64,000 bases of DNA from Cichorium intybus (Eukaryota > Streptophyta > Magnoliopsida > Asterales > Asteraceae), in the NCBI GenBank assembly GCA_023525715.1, contig CM042012.1, forward strand, positions 53,187,004 to 53,251,003. The letters run 5' to 3'. Numbering within the stretch: position 1 is the stretch's first letter; each line of letters starts with the position of its first letter. Below are positions 1 through 15,599 of the stretch, in pieces. The notes under the pieces were generated by a model that had not been told where the DNA came from, did no database searches, and saw only the letters and a program-made list of their open reading frames with translations. The translations under genes and the position numbers were made by a program.

Positions 1-273
1 TGCCGGAGACGAGTGGTGGTGGAGGAAGAAGAGTCGAGAGCATTTACAGAAGGAAATTGGAAGTGAGAATGAATTTTTTTAATTAATATAATATATAGTA
101 GATTAAAAAAAGAAAGAAAGTAATTAAAAATGGCAGTTTGGTCTTTTCATATGGACCAGGGACCAAATTTGTTATACTTTTACCACCATAGGGACCCTGG
201 ATGTAAGATTTCAAAAGGATGACTCCTAGTGTAATTTCATGTCAACCACAAGGACCAAATTTGTAATTTACTC
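1..273. mobile_element. Right end of a MULE-type transposon cut by the window edge
   Basis: The last ~145 bases (about 130-273) look like a terminal inverted repeat. Read from 273 inward on the minus strand they begin GAGTAAATTACAAATTTGG and continue with the 'ggtcc...tgtggtt' layout. The first 12 bases nearly match the ends of two MULEs later in this window (GAGTAAATTACA). The partner end lies outside the window, so neither target duplication nor cargo can be judged. Bases 1-60 are purine-rich and could be captured gene sequence. Assignment rests on TIR similarity only. Confidence 0.55.
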
Positions 274-695
274 TTCAAATTATGTAGCAAGTAGTCTCGA
301 AAGTTGATATTAATTATAGGGATTATATAGCCCTAAACAGTCCAACTTAAAACACATTGTCCCTCTTCAAGACCCCAATGAAGATTCTCACCCCCACCCT
401 TCCCATACATACTCAAACAATTTCATACATATCTCTAAAATTAAAACTAATCATTTTTTTTATCTCGACGGTCCTTAAAACATACAAACTCTGTGAGGCT
501 CTTAGATGCAATATTTGAAGAATTCATATTATTAGATGAATAGCCCGAAAATGAGAAGTGTGGTGAGAGGAAAGATTGTGAATGATTATGCACATTATGC
601 TTCTTCACGTGGATAATTTAAGGAAAATAGATATATGAAGCTTAATTCTTTTTCTTTTTAAATCACATAGTAAGGCAGCTACGTGCAAAACTAAA
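274..695. other. Intergenic, nothing recognised
   Basis: AT-rich sequence with no convincing open frame, RNA gene or repeat boundary that I can see. Confidence 0.5.
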
Positions 696-712
696 GCAGT
701 GAGATATTGAAT

Positions 713-902
713 TTTTTTTAAACGGCAAATAATATATTACATCTATACTATACCTAAACCACCTATTGAATTTTTTTTTAAACGGCAAATAATACATTAC
801 ATTTATACTATACCTAAACCACCTAATCACCTAATGTGATTTGAACCCGAGACCTCAAGGAGGCCGAATATACTCCTGTGCCGCTGGACCATTAGGTCTT
901 TG
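713..902 (-). mobile_element. tRNA-derived SINE with 17-bp target duplication and duplicated 3' end
   Basis: The insert is bracketed by two identical 17-base direct repeats, GCAGTGAGATATTGAAT, at 696-712 and 903-919. On the minus strand the 5' part has an A-box-like TGGTCCAGCGGC and a B-box-like GGTTCAAATCA, as in tRNA-derived SINEs, and the 3' end is GCCGTTT followed by an A-run. The 3' ~60 bases (tail plus 'aaataatatattacat' segment) occur twice, at about 713-767 and 770-830. The copy is therefore a SINE plus an extra 3' segment inside a single target duplication. Confidence 0.8.
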
Positions 903-919
903 GCAGTGAGATATTGAAT

Positions 920-1243
920 ACCTACGTAAACTTTATAGTTCAATTTAGCATGATATGCGGAATTTTGTTTTGGTTCTCTTGTAGCAATGTATGTATGGCA
1001 AGTTGTGCCTTGCTTGGATTGCAAATGCAATATACTATCCAATGAAATATTAAGTAGAAAAGATTTTAAAAGATGGAAAATTTATGTACGCCTTTTTAAC
1101 TATACTCGCACTTGCGTATGAAATTTCACAAGTTTACCCACTTGTCATGGCAGGTATCTGCATGTCCTGGTTTTTCTTGCCCACATGCTTATGGAGTTAT
1201 GGTTTCTAACCACAAGCCTGTCATGACTTCAGTTGCATCGCTA
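920..1243. other. Intergenic, nothing recognised
   Basis: Contains a short open frame (1112-1369) that runs into the adjacent LTR. I recognise no family and see no splice structure. Confidence 0.4.
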
Positions 1244-1248
1244 GTCTC

Positions 1249-2787
1249 TGTAATGTCCCAAAAATCCAGGCAAAAAAATTTCTTCAATTACATAATAATA
1301 ATATTAAGTTTCAAAGCATTCATTCATAATAACATTCATTTAGGTTCAGTAAATCCAGTCATAACATAATAAAAGTAAATAACATCTGAAGTCATAAAAT
1401 GCGGATGTTGATGCCATGTAATCACGTCGTGTCCTTCCCGGCATCACCGTAAGTACCTGAAACATTTAAACAAAACGGTAAACACATCACTTAGTGAGGT
1501 CTCCAGATTACCATATGTTTCATTACATAGATCATGCCAAGTATAGTCTCCGGGCTTGCCCCGAATGACTCGGCTCTCAGGCTTGCCCCGATCTGCCAAA
1601 AATCAACCCATTCATGGACTCTCGGGCTTACCCCGATCCGTCGGTAATGATTCGCAAGCAAAGTATATACATACATATATTAATATCACAACCAATAAGA
1701 TAAGGAGACTCACCTGAATTGCCTGCCATTCGAAAATAAGAAAGTCCCGACAATCAGTCCTCATGAACTCCCTAATTCGAAATGACACATAAATTAATAA
1801 CACGAACTCCCGAGACCATTTCTAGAGCTAACACCCTTATCCCAAATGTTCGACTCAAAAGTAAAATAGGCCCTAAAGGTCAAAGGTCAAAGGTCAAAGA
1901 TCAACACTTAAAGTCAACCTGCACTTAGTGTCGCTATCTCACATCGATATCGTCGCTAAGTGCGAAGCGATTACATGCTTTAATTCTGAGATAGCGTCGT
2001 TGTCTTCATAGATAGCGGCGCTACCTCCACTGTTCAGCCAACCTTTTTTCCCGCTCTTAATACATTAAGCCAATGTCTACAACCTTCCAGAACTCTCTTA
2101 ATCAGTCCCTAGACCCATAAAAATGCAAACTTTATGGCCATGCATGCCCATGACCAAGATCTAGATCAAAACAGTAAAAACCAAGCTTGTTCCAACCAAG
2201 AAAAAGCTTCAAAGAGCTAGGTCTAGGATTTTCTAGGATTCAAGAGCTCTAGGAGATAAAAGATTCATCCTCCAACCCCCAAATCCTCCCAATCAACAAT
2301 ATGTAACCATTATTGCCCTAAAAATGAGTAAAACGTCCATATTCTTATTCAATGAAATAAACTCTAAGAAATAGAGGATTATGGGCACTCACAAAGGTCC
2401 ATAAACACAAGTTGTAGCTGATTCTTCCTTACAAGAGCCTCCTAGAGCACCCGCTCTTCCTCTTCCTCTTCCAAGATCTTCAAACTTCACCAAAAGAGTA
2501 AAAAATCACCAAGAGAGGCCAAGATGGATGTTTTTAGGGTTTTACAGAGCTTAACGGTGATGAAAGACCCCCCCCCCTCCTAGGCTTTATGCCTTTATAG
2601 GGCCCAAATCCCAAAGCTAGGGCATTTTTGCATTTTGCGGCGGATAGCGTCTCTATCCCCGATCATGCGCATGCACGAAACTCAGCCACATATAGCATCG
2701 TTAACCCTAAGTTAGCGCCGCTGTCTCTCATTTTCCACCCATATATATTTTAAATAAAAATATAATTATCTGAAAACGGGTCTTACA
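1249..2787 (-). mobile_element. Solo LTR of a gypsy-type retrotransposon
   Basis: The segment begins TGTAATGTCC and ends TCTTACA, a TG...CA LTR frame. It shares motif order with the LTR at 9143-10777: the 'ctctcgggcttaccccgatccg'-type line and repeated TAGCG-CGCTA motifs. No PBS or PPT adjoins it, so it is probably a solo LTR. Candidate 5-bp flanks are GTCTC (1244-1248) and ATCTC (2788-2792), which match at four of five bases. Orientation is taken from the related LTR, whose PBS is on the minus strand. Confidence 0.6.
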
Positions 2788-3281
2788 ATCTCAAGGTTCA
2801 TTTTACATTTTCCATACTCAATGTCATAATGGCTTCCACTAATCTAGGTAGATGATGGAGGTTGATGTAATCCTTGGAGTAAGGTTTAAGTGTGAGAACA
2901 AAGGTCACAATGGCTTCCATATTTAGATTCTTGATTGAGTATGTTTTCAAAATATCAACAAGATATTGAAAAGGCTATGCTTTTGCAATATTCGTAAATA
3001 TCCTATAGTCCAAAAAAACATGTAAATAAAAGTACAAGGCCTCTTAATAATGATTGAAAATTAATGTTGTAATAGAAAGGAAGGAAAGTATGATGCTATA
3101 ATATACATATTAATGAAAGTATGTGGTTATTTATTGTATTTAGCTTAACGTTTAAGGATAACTAAACTACTAATTGTATGGAATATTGCCTTTAAAGTTT
3201 GGTATCAGCCCCTACTTGTAGTGCTCGTGTTCCGTCCCTGCTGTGGAACTAAATAAAACTGCAAGTGGGTTGCTTTCAGAT
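2788..3281. other. Intergenic, nothing recognised
   Basis: AT-rich with no supported feature. It could hold upstream exons of the membrane-protein remnant that follows, but none are distinguishable. Confidence 0.4.
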
Positions 3282-5261
<1,980 letters not shown>

Positions 5262-5273
5262 CATCACATATTG

Positions 5274-5363
<90 letters not shown>

Positions 5364-5394
5364 TTTTGAACGGCCATCACATATTGTAATATAT
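5262..5394 (-). mobile_element. Tail-only retroposon insertion expanded into (AT)n
   Basis: A direct repeat of about 19 bases, CATCACATATTGTAATATA, occurs at 5262-5280 and again at 5375-5393. Between the copies lie an (AT)n run (to 5358) and, read on the minus strand, GCCGTTCAAAAAAAATT. That end matches the 3' terminus of the SINE at 713-902. The simplest reading is a severely 5'-truncated SINE/LINE insertion with its target duplication, next to which an AT microsatellite expanded. Confidence 0.55.
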
Positions 5395-7874
<2,480 letters not shown>

Positions 7875-7879
7875 TGTTA

Positions 7880-8330
7880 CTTTTCTTTACACATTACAAA
7901 AAGAATGGAAAGTCGTGTCAATGATGATAAATGGACATGGAAATATGGACCCATATACCTTATATGATCTTTATGGTATTCTCAAAGCGCAAGAAGAAAA
8001 TGTAGCAGATGTGATAGGATAAATAATCTGATGGTTTGTTAAAATCTTGTGTCAAATGAGGAAAAGGGATATCAATATCACATTTGAAGTCTCCACAATA
8101 AGTTATTCAATCCAAACCTTTGGATCCTGACGAGGAGAGTGATGTAAGTGAATGTTCTGATGATGAAAAGGCATTGGTTGTGAACAATAAAACGAATAAG
8201 ATGTTCTATAAAAAAAATCCATTCACGAAACAAAAATTAGTAATATGGTAAAAACTATTCAAATCATTATAGTGTTGGAAACAAGTTTTCATGAAAAAGG
8301 ATGAATTTTCTGACTCGAATAAGTTAACTG
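7880..8330 (+). pseudogene. Degraded copia-type gag remnant
   Basis: Reading forward from about 7883 the translation gives FLYTLQKEWKVV...YTLYDLYGILKAQEE, matching the layout of plant Ty1/copia gag polyproteins (UBN2-type). An acidic stretch (DPDEESDVSECSDDEKAL) and a basic stretch (YKKNPFTKQK) follow near 8120-8240, in the order expected before a zinc knuckle. A stop interrupts after about 50 residues and further breaks follow. The similarity ends near 8350. The assignment is by remembered family pattern and is moderate. Confidence 0.45.
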
Positions 8331-8339
8331 GTGATTCGG

Positions 8340-9128
8340 GTTTCAATTGCAACTCACCGCACACGATTCTCTCATATACCGGCTCCTTAGAATCCTTGAG
8401 ACTCCTTTTGTCTCATGTATGAATCCTATGCTTCCAATAGTACGGGCCTACACTACCTTCCACACCTATTCGTACTTGTCCCAAAATTCATCCCCAAGCT
8501 CCTAAGATGCCCCTTACACTTATATTGAAGATTTGTATATCATTCATACAATCCTACACCGAGGTTCCTACACTCTTCCTATACTACCTAAGATTCCATG
8601 CTCCACACGTGCCAATAAAAACTTATGTTCACATTGTCGGGTCGTTCTATGAATGCACAATCAACCAAGGATAAGACGGACAGTCGAATAAGTGACCCTA
8701 CCCTAAAGTCACAACCAAACAAGGAACATGCAGTAAGTCTAGATAAAAAATTCTAAGGTTATATGATCCTAGTCGCGTACAACCCTAAGGCGTTCATCTA
8801 ACATCTTAACAATATTAGCATATGTTTCAGCTAACACACAATAAGCATCATACAAGGCAATAAGGCATCCTAAGTCAAGCAATCATAACATCCAATCCCT
8901 AAGGAGATCATTGGCATACATTCTAACACACACATCTTAATAGTGGCATAATCATAAACATGGATGTTTTGGGAATCACTTTACTTACTTGAGTTACTGT
9001 TAATTGTACGCATCACATCTTTCTTTATTTGTAGAAATTCCATTTTCAAAAAGTTTTACAAAAATCTCTCAGTCCTTAGTTTGATTTTAGATTCCCACTA
9101 AAGTTCATCCAAATTCCTCAAACCATGA
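8340..9128 (-). mobile_element. Gypsy leader region (5' untranslated internal sequence)
   Basis: This stretch lies immediately inside the PBS of the minus-strand LTR at 9143-10777, so it should be the start of that element's internal domain. I find no gag open frame on the minus strand, so coding parts are lost or decayed. The left limit, next to the copia remnant, is approximate. Confidence 0.4.
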
Positions 9129-9139
9129 CTCTGATACCA
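9129..9139 (-). promoter_or_regulatory. Retrotransposon primer binding site (initiator tRNA-Met type)
   Basis: On the minus strand the sequence just after the LTR reads AGTTGGTATCAGAGTC. TGGTATCAGAG is the usual plant PBS complementary to the 3' end of initiator tRNA-Met. Confidence 0.8.
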
Positions 9140-9142
9140 ACT

Positions 9143-10777
9143 CGTAAAGTCCCAAATTCTAGGCCAATATTTTCATTTTAAAATCAAAGTATTAGTTTGA
9201 GAATCATATTAATTTCCATCAAAATCATTCATTCATAGTTAATAAAACATCATGTTCAAATCCATAGTGTCATATCCCAAAGCAACAATAGAAAACACGA
9301 AAGTCTGAAATCAATAAGTCGATGTGATGTCGTCATGCCGTGCTCTTCCCTCGATTAGAAAAAGTACCTGAAAATCATTTGGTTTTAAAGAGTAAACACA
9401 AAGCTTAGTGAGTTCCCAAAATACCATACGATCCATCATACATTCACACGATCACATAATGGCTCTCAGACTTATTCCGATTCTCCAGGCTCGTATGTTG
9501 TCCCTTTTCGCCAACATCTATGGACTCTCGGGCCGTCCCCGATCCGTTCGACTCGCGAGTTGATCCCGTTCCGCCAACATCTAGCAGTCATAAGAATAAA
9601 TCCTGTGACTAGCAATCATCAATCAACCAAGTCTTCATCAATCCAAGTATACAACCTACCCTAACGGTTCTAAGGCTACATGCGCAGCACCACACGCGGT
9701 ATAGTGAGAAGACTCACCTGTCTCGTAGAGTATCAACAAACACATGAATCCTCGGTACTCAGTCAATGCGGTCCTCCTAAACTAACATCAAACATCATTT
9801 ACTGATCTAAATCACTTAAGGTCGATCCTTTCAGTTTAAACCCCAATCTATCCAAGTTGGACCAAAATTCAACAGGTCAAAGTCAATGCGACACATAACG
9901 TCACGACCAGGAACCATAGCGTCGCTACAAGACGCGATCAGGAATAGGGCTTCATCAAGGATAGCGTCACTATCCATTGATGTTAGCGGTGCTAACCTCG
10001 ATCATTCCAACTTTCATTTTAAGCACTTAATCTCTTAAGCCATGGACTCAGGCCTTCAAGAATCCATCCTCTAAGCTAGTAGATCTATAAAAATGTGACT
10101 CTATAGACATGCATGTCCAACCCTAACCCAATGCCAAAGGTGTCCAAAAAACCAAGCTCAAATCCTTGCATAGCTCCAAGAAGGCTTAAGCATGTCCTCT
10201 TTCAAGGTCCAGGAGCTCCAAAAAGTGTTTCAAAACCAACTTAGTGGCCTGAAGTTCCTCAAACTCCAGAAACATTACCACAAGGGAACAAAACCACCAT
10301 ATACAAGCCTTAAGTCTTAGATCTCGATGAAATAAGCACCAAATTGAAGGCTTAAGTACTTACATAGGTCCAAAAGTTGTTGGACAGGTCGGATCTTAAC
10401 TGTAAAAGGCTCCTTGGCACCAATACTCTCCTTCTTATTCCACAAGAAACCTTGAACACATGATAAATGAATCTAGAACACCAAAAAGGAAGGCTAGGGT
10501 GTCTTTGGAGGTTGTGGATGATAAAAGGGCATCTTTAGGGTTTAGAGCCCTTTCAATAGGGCTCAAGTCCCGAAGCCTAGGGTTTTGCAATTGCGACGTG
10601 ACACATCACTAAGCATGGCAGATACCGTCAATATTAGCTACACTCCACATATAGACTTAAACCCTCCTTTGCGTCGCTACCCCCATGAGGATACCGTCGT
10701 GAAGTGCCCTTCCTCTAAAAGTTAATGATTTAATTCCTTTAAAACTTTTAAATTAGTACCCGGACATGGAACTTACA
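9143..10777 (-). mobile_element. Gypsy-type LTR, internal sequence on both sides
   Basis: On the minus strand the LTR starts TGTAAGTTCC at 10777 and ends ACTTTACG at 9143 (the terminal CA is mutated to CG). A PBS follows it (9129-9139). A polypurine tract (AAGCGGGGGAGAG) and a pol 3' end precede it. A single intact element has either PPT or PBS beside each LTR, not both. This LTR is therefore probably the middle of a tandem or recombined structure. It contains paired TAGCG/CGCTA motifs (9890-9990, 10600-10700) shared with the LTRs at 1249 and 63353. Confidence 0.7.
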
Positions 10778-10783
10778 ACTCTC

Positions 10784-11060
10784 CCCCGCTTATCAGAATT
10801 TTTTCCTCAAAATCCGTAGTTGTGAATAGCTTCGAGTAATGCCCACGCATCTCCTCCTCGGGTTTCCACGTCCATTTTGAACTGTTCCGGTGCTGCCACT
10901 GCACCTCTACCAACCTGACCACCTTGTCGAGCAAGGCCTTCATATTTCTCTAAAAATCGTGACAGGCCGCTCCATATAGTTCAGGCATCATCCACCTGAA
11001 TATCCTCCAACAGTACTACGACTGACTCATCAACTATGCACTTCCTCAATTAGGAAAGCA
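10784..11060 (-). pseudogene. 3' end of a gypsy pol (chromodomain-like tail), degraded
   Basis: On the minus strand, upstream of the PPT, the frame gives VEVQWQHRNSSKWTWKPE followed by EEMRGHY. This resembles the C-terminal chromodomain-like tail of plant chromoviruses (Tekay/Del type), which also ends both gypsy polyproteins at 27.5 and 49.3 kb. Frame changes and stops occur toward 11060, and pol upstream of this is missing. Only about the last 90 codons are represented. Confidence 0.6.
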
Positions 11061-11347
11061 TCATATTCTTGTCGGGCTTGAGAAAAAATATTTGATGGCC
11101 TTAGAAATAGTGAACTAGGATATAGACAAGTCCTAAAAAATTATCAACGTAAATTGGAAGAGAATAGGGATGAAGCATATGAGAATCCCCATATTTATAA
11201 GGCAAAATGAAAAAACAACACGATAAACATATAAAAAACAAAGCATTTTAACTTAAGGATAAATATTTGTTTTTTAATTATGCATTGAAGATTTTTTCTA
11301 GGAAATTCAAATCAAGGTGGTCACATGCCTTTACAATTATATAATTC
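11061..11347. other. AT-rich spacer
   Basis: No gene or repeat recognised. Confidence 0.5.
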
Positions 11348-11350
11348 TTA

Positions 11351-12443
11351 GGGTACGTTTGGTACGGAGAAATGTAATTGAAGTAGAGAATAAAAATAGA
11401 GAGAAAGAGAATTAAACTAGAGAAAGACAATTGATTCCAATGTTGGTGCCACACAAATTCACCTGAGAAATATATTTGAGAATCAATGCTCTTGTGGTGG
11501 CGGTAACGGTGGATGGTGGTGGTGGCTGTGACGGTGGATGGATGGGTGGTGGGTGGTGGTGGTGGTGATGGGTGGAGGAAGCGGTGGTGGAGGGTGACGG
11601 TGGTGGATGGTAACAGTGTAAGTGGTGCTGGTGGCGGTGAGTGGTGGTGGCGGTATAAGTGGTGGTGGCGATGGTGGTGGAGGTGATAGTGGTGGAGGGT
11701 GGTTGTGGTAAGTAACGGTGTAAGTGGTGTTGTGGCAGTAAAAGTGGTTGTGGTGGGTGATGGTGGTGGTACCGGTGATTGGTAGTGATGGTGGAGGTGG
11801 AGTAATGGTGGTGGTGGTGGGATGGGTGGTGGTAGCGGTTGAGGTGGTGGTGTCGGTGGCGACGGTGGTTGTAGTGAGTGGTGGTAGGTGGTGGCGGGTA
11901 AATGGTGGTGGTGGCAGTGAGTAGTAGTGGCGGTGGAGGTGGTGGTAGTGGGTGATGGTGGTCGCAGTAGAGATGATGGTGGAGTTGGTGGTAGTGGGTG
12001 ATGGTCATAGTGGGTAACGATGTAGGTGGTAGTGGTGGCGGTGAGTGATGGTGGTGGTGGTGGCGGCGATAAGTAGTGGTAGCAGTGCAGGTGGTGGCGA
12101 TAAAGGTGATGATGGTGGTGGTGGTGGCGGTGGGTAACGATGTAGGTGATGGTGGAGGCAGTGAGTGGTGGTGGCGGTGGAGGTGGTAGCGGTGGCGTTG
12201 GAGTTGGTGATGGTAGAGGTGGTGGTGGTGGTGGGTGTTAGCGGTGATGGTGGTTGTGTAGTGGTGGGTGGTGGGCTCGGGAAAAAGAATCAGATTTATC
12301 ACCATATCTCTACTAACAGTACAGAATTAAAAATAGGGAAATGGAATCAAATTTTTTCTCCATTCCTTGTTTTCAGGATTAAACAAACAAAATAAAATGA
12401 AATCAATTTTTTTTTATTTTATTTTTCTGTACCAAACATGCCT
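11351..12443. mobile_element. PIF/Harbinger-like MITE swollen by a GGT satellite
   Basis: The left end reads GGGTACGTTTGGTAC. The right end read inward reads AGGCATGTTTGGTAC, so 12 of 15 bases match. Both ends are flanked by TTA (11348-11350 and 12444-12446), the target duplication expected for PIF/Harbinger-type elements. Sub-terminal sequences are AT- and purine-rich. The centre (about 11500-12280) is a GGT-type array, listed separately. No transposase is present. Confidence 0.65.
11500..12280. repeat. Degenerate GGT/GGTGGC minisatellite
   Basis: About 780 bases built almost only from GGT, GGC, AGT and GAT triplets, with imperfect higher-order units such as 'ggtggtggcggt' and 'gtaagtggt'. 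The minus strand gives a long open frame of His/Thr/Pro, but this is a by-product of triplet composition. Confidence 0.9.
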
Positions 12444-12626
12444 TTAATGTAATGTGAAATTAAAATTTCAGCCTCGCATGGTAAAACCTTTAATTTTAAT
12501 GGCTTGGATGAAACACTATCTTAAGGATCCTTCTAGTATGATCAATGTAAGTGAATTGAAAAGGGGTATTTTACTTAACACTACTTTCCTTAAATGTCGA
12601 ACTCTACAGACAATATTCATTTCTAA

Positions 12627-12802
12627 GAGGCTGTTTGGATATGCTTATAAAATCAGCTTATTGACTTATTGACTTTTTGGAAAAGTTATAAGTCATAAGT
12701 AAGGGTCTCCTTATTAAAAACTGCTTATTTGCCCTTGCGTATGGCTTATGAGTTTTCCAAAAAGTCAATAAGCTGGTTTTATAAGCACATCCAAACAACC
12801 CC
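12627..12802. mobile_element. Tourist-like MITE, 176 bp
   Basis: The ends are long inverted repeats: GAGGCTGTTTGGATATGC on the left and GGGGTTGTTTGGATGTGC on the right. The inverted pairing continues through 'ttataaaa.cagcttattgac' for about 45 bases. TAA flanks both ends (12624-12626, 12803-12805). This fits a PIF/Harbinger (Tourist) MITE. Confidence 0.85.
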
Positions 12803-13240
12803 TAAGTATGAGAAAACGGACTACTTTCCTTATGGAATTCTTAGATTTTGATTAGAATGACGCAATTTTAGCCATTTCCCCCAAAAGTTTAGTTTATTGT
12901 GAGTAGTTTTTATTATAGAGACCGAAATAAATGACATTTGGTGATTAGTTGCTAGTTTTAAAAATTTAGTACAATTTAAGTTTTTAATTTTAGCAGACCC
13001 GACCCTGACATTTATGAGGCCTTGTTAACTAAAGTGAGGCCCCACAATTCTTTTTAAATATTATTAGGTAAATTCTCAAACGTTAAATTCAAAACTCATG
13101 GTTGATAAGAAACGGCTTGTAAATTCATTAATATTAAATTGAAACTATTACAAGTAACTTTCTAAAAGAAGATAAACAGTCAGTACATTACTATTTTCTA
13201 AACATCGACCTTCTAGCATTTTTAGAAGCAAATTCATCTA

Positions 13241-13800
13241 TTACACTTTCATAATCAACTTTATCAAAAACTCATTCTCAATCGAGATCAAAGCCAAAGC
13301 ATTTAATCTTTCTTGAGACATGGTAGATCGTAAATAATATTTTAGAAGTTTTAGTTTTGAAAAGCTTCTATCTGCTGATGCAACTGTAATAGGAACAGTC
13401 ATCAATATCAATATTCTATATGTCAGACAATAAATTAGATAAGTGTTTATCCTTTTTAAGAAATTTAGTATTTCGTTAGTTGTATTATGTTCAACTGGCA
13501 ATTTTTTTTGTAACAATTCCAATTTGTTGAATAAATCATCACCATCGTTGTCTGAGATGTCGCCATTTTGTAACCTCTTTTCAAGATTTTTGCAACTTGT
13601 CTTTAGCTCATCTGTACTCAGTGACTTCAACTTTTATGATGTGAGTAAGAAACCAAAAATGTATTCGTATTGTTTGTATTGCTCAACATTCTCTCTAATA
13701 AACCAATAGCTTGATCAACTAAGTACACAGAATATCGGGTCCTAAATGATTCTTGAGGTGAAGTTCTTGTACTGGTTTTGAAAAACTCTATACCATAATA
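13241..13800 (-). pseudogene. hAT-family transposase C-terminal remnant
   Basis: The minus-strand frame 13630-13241 contains VPITVASADRSFSKLKLLK followed by YYLRSTMSQERLNALALISIE. This is the dimerisation region near the C-terminus of hAT transposases of the zinc-finger MYM/TTF-like group. Upstream, in a different frame (13640-13800), ESFRTRYSVYLVDQAIGLLE belongs to the same protein, so a frameshift near 13630 separates the pieces. N-terminal DNA-binding and catalytic parts are absent, and no terminal repeats were identified. Confidence 0.75.
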
Positions 13801-13809
13801 TAGATTGTC

Positions 13810-14782
13810 CCTAAATTATGAGGCCCCTTGTAAACGGAGGCCCCGTACAGCCGTACCACTAGCACACCCCCATGACCGCCACTGAATTTTAGTAATGAAA
13901 TATTTTTGTGAGTTAGTTATTTTTTGTTTATCTAAGATCATGTTAGGTGCACTTTTACTAGTTTTTGAATTGTTTAGATTAAATTCACATATTTCAAGTG
14001 ACCAATAATTTTTAAAAAATCAATTACTTATAATTTGTTTTAAATATTTTTAGTAAAAAATGTTTCTTTTTATTGATTCTTCTTAGAAAATTACAAAATA
14101 CCATCATTATGCCTTTGTAGATATAAAGTGAGAATGTATGGATGATTTTACCCTCATTGTTTTTGAAATATTATAAGGTTGGCGATAATGTTTTATATTA
14201 AATTCTTACAGGTTTGAAGCTTAGACTATCCTCATTAGTAACCCAATCCAATCCATGTTTTTTACTAAAAAACTAATTTCTTACTCTTCCACCTATATAA
14301 CCCAACTCATCTCAATTTTTCACATCCATTAGCAACCCAACCCAATTCTATATTTCATTTAAAAAAATCACAATTATATTATCATTATTGGTATCATTTT
14401 GTAGAGAAAAAAGATTTATGTATTTTGATGTCTTTATTTATTTTTTTAATAAAAGTTATATTCACCTTTTAATGATATAAAGTTTGAAAGAATAAAAAAG
14501 GAAAGAAGAAAACTGAAAAAGAAAAAGAGTGAGAAGGAAGAAGGGTTGCGATCTTGGCTCGGTGGGTTGGCCTAGGTCACCAAAATCTGTTGATTTTCTA
14601 ATTTCTTTTAAAGTAGAACAATGTGAGCCGGTTGGTGCGATCTACCCAATGGGGATTGTCTTAGAGGCTCCAAAAACAAAGGAAAAAAGCAATAATAATA
14701 ATACTAATAATAATTGGAAAATTTTCCGTTAATCTTAAACAAATTACAAGTGTGAAATATAATACGAAAGCAAATAACTTTA
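13810..14782. other. Intergenic, nothing recognised
   Basis: AT-rich. A 'gaggccc' word appears at 12998-13046 and again at 13819-13846, flanking the hAT remnant, and may be part of its old flanking sequence. The open frame at 14529-14732 has no recognisable features. Confidence 0.4.
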
Positions 14783-15169
14783 GGGCGTGTTTGTTTTAAG
14801 TATTCTAATGGAATTTAAAGGAATTGGAAAAAAAAATTACGTTCAAAACGTGTTTGGTTGAAATTTTGATAGAATGTAATTGTATATAATTCCATCAAAT
14901 TCCATATATAATTGAATTGGCCATTCCTTAGGATAATACCAAATAATTCAAATTTCATTGTTATCTTTTATTATCTCTACTTAAAATAACATATTTAACC
15001 TTACAAACGCGTTAGAGATTTCAATTCCTTATGATTCAAATTCATTCAAATTCTTATTCATCCAAAAGATTCAAATTCATTTCTAAACATTTTGTGAACC
15101 AAGCGCATGCAAGATCGGCCTTAATGATCCGACGGTGCCGAGTGGAAGGGCCGTCGCTCAAACGCACCC
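14783..15169. mobile_element. PIF/Harbinger-like MITE, 387 bp
   Basis: The left end reads GGGCGTGTTTG and the right end read inward reads GGGTGCGTTTG. TTA flanks both ends (14780-14782 and 15170-15172). The interior is rich in 'ttcaaattc' and 'gaattt' words typical of foldback MITEs. The TIR is short, so confidence is moderate. Confidence 0.55.
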
Positions 15170-15420
15170 TTAATTATTCGGGAAGTTGTTGATATGCCAT
15201 GAGGCTAGAGTTATTTTTAAACCTTAAAAACTTTTACCATGGGGCTTGAAGACCCTCCTTTTGAGGTAAAATTTGACATCAAAACCACTAAGGAGTAATA
15301 TGTTCCATTCTCCAAGATCTTTTAAGCAAATGAGACCCAAGTTTCACAACATTTTTTCAACTTGAAAAATATTTTAAACTAATCTAATTTCTAAAGAAGG
15401 AAATCAAAATGAGGGACTAA

Positions 15421-15588
15421 TTTTTTTTTTTTTTGAACAGCAATAATTTATTAAAGCAAGCGGGGAGCTTGCAAAAGCAACAAGAGTACAAAATGAAACA
15501 ACGAAAATACAATGAAGGGGAAATATAATCAGCTATAAAACTGACAAAACAGCGAAAATACAATGAAGGGGAAATATAACGAAAATAC
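15421..15588 (-). mobile_element. 5'-truncated retroposon with SINE-like tail
   Basis: AATGAGGGACT occurs directly before the T-run (about 15408-15418) and again after the insert (about 15588-15598), giving a target duplication. On the minus strand the insert ends in GCTGTTC followed by a long A-run, like the SINE at 713-902 (GCCGTTT-A) and the tail at 5360 (GCCGTTC-A). Internally 'aaaatacaatgaagggg' recurs near 15505, 15557 and partly 15580, as short tandem units. Family unknown. Confidence 0.55.
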
Positions 15589-15599
15589 AATGAGGGACT

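Noticed and set aside
11412..12305. Long minus-strand open frame rich in His, Thr and Pro
   Set aside because: It is the translation of a GGT-type satellite. Composition alone keeps it open.
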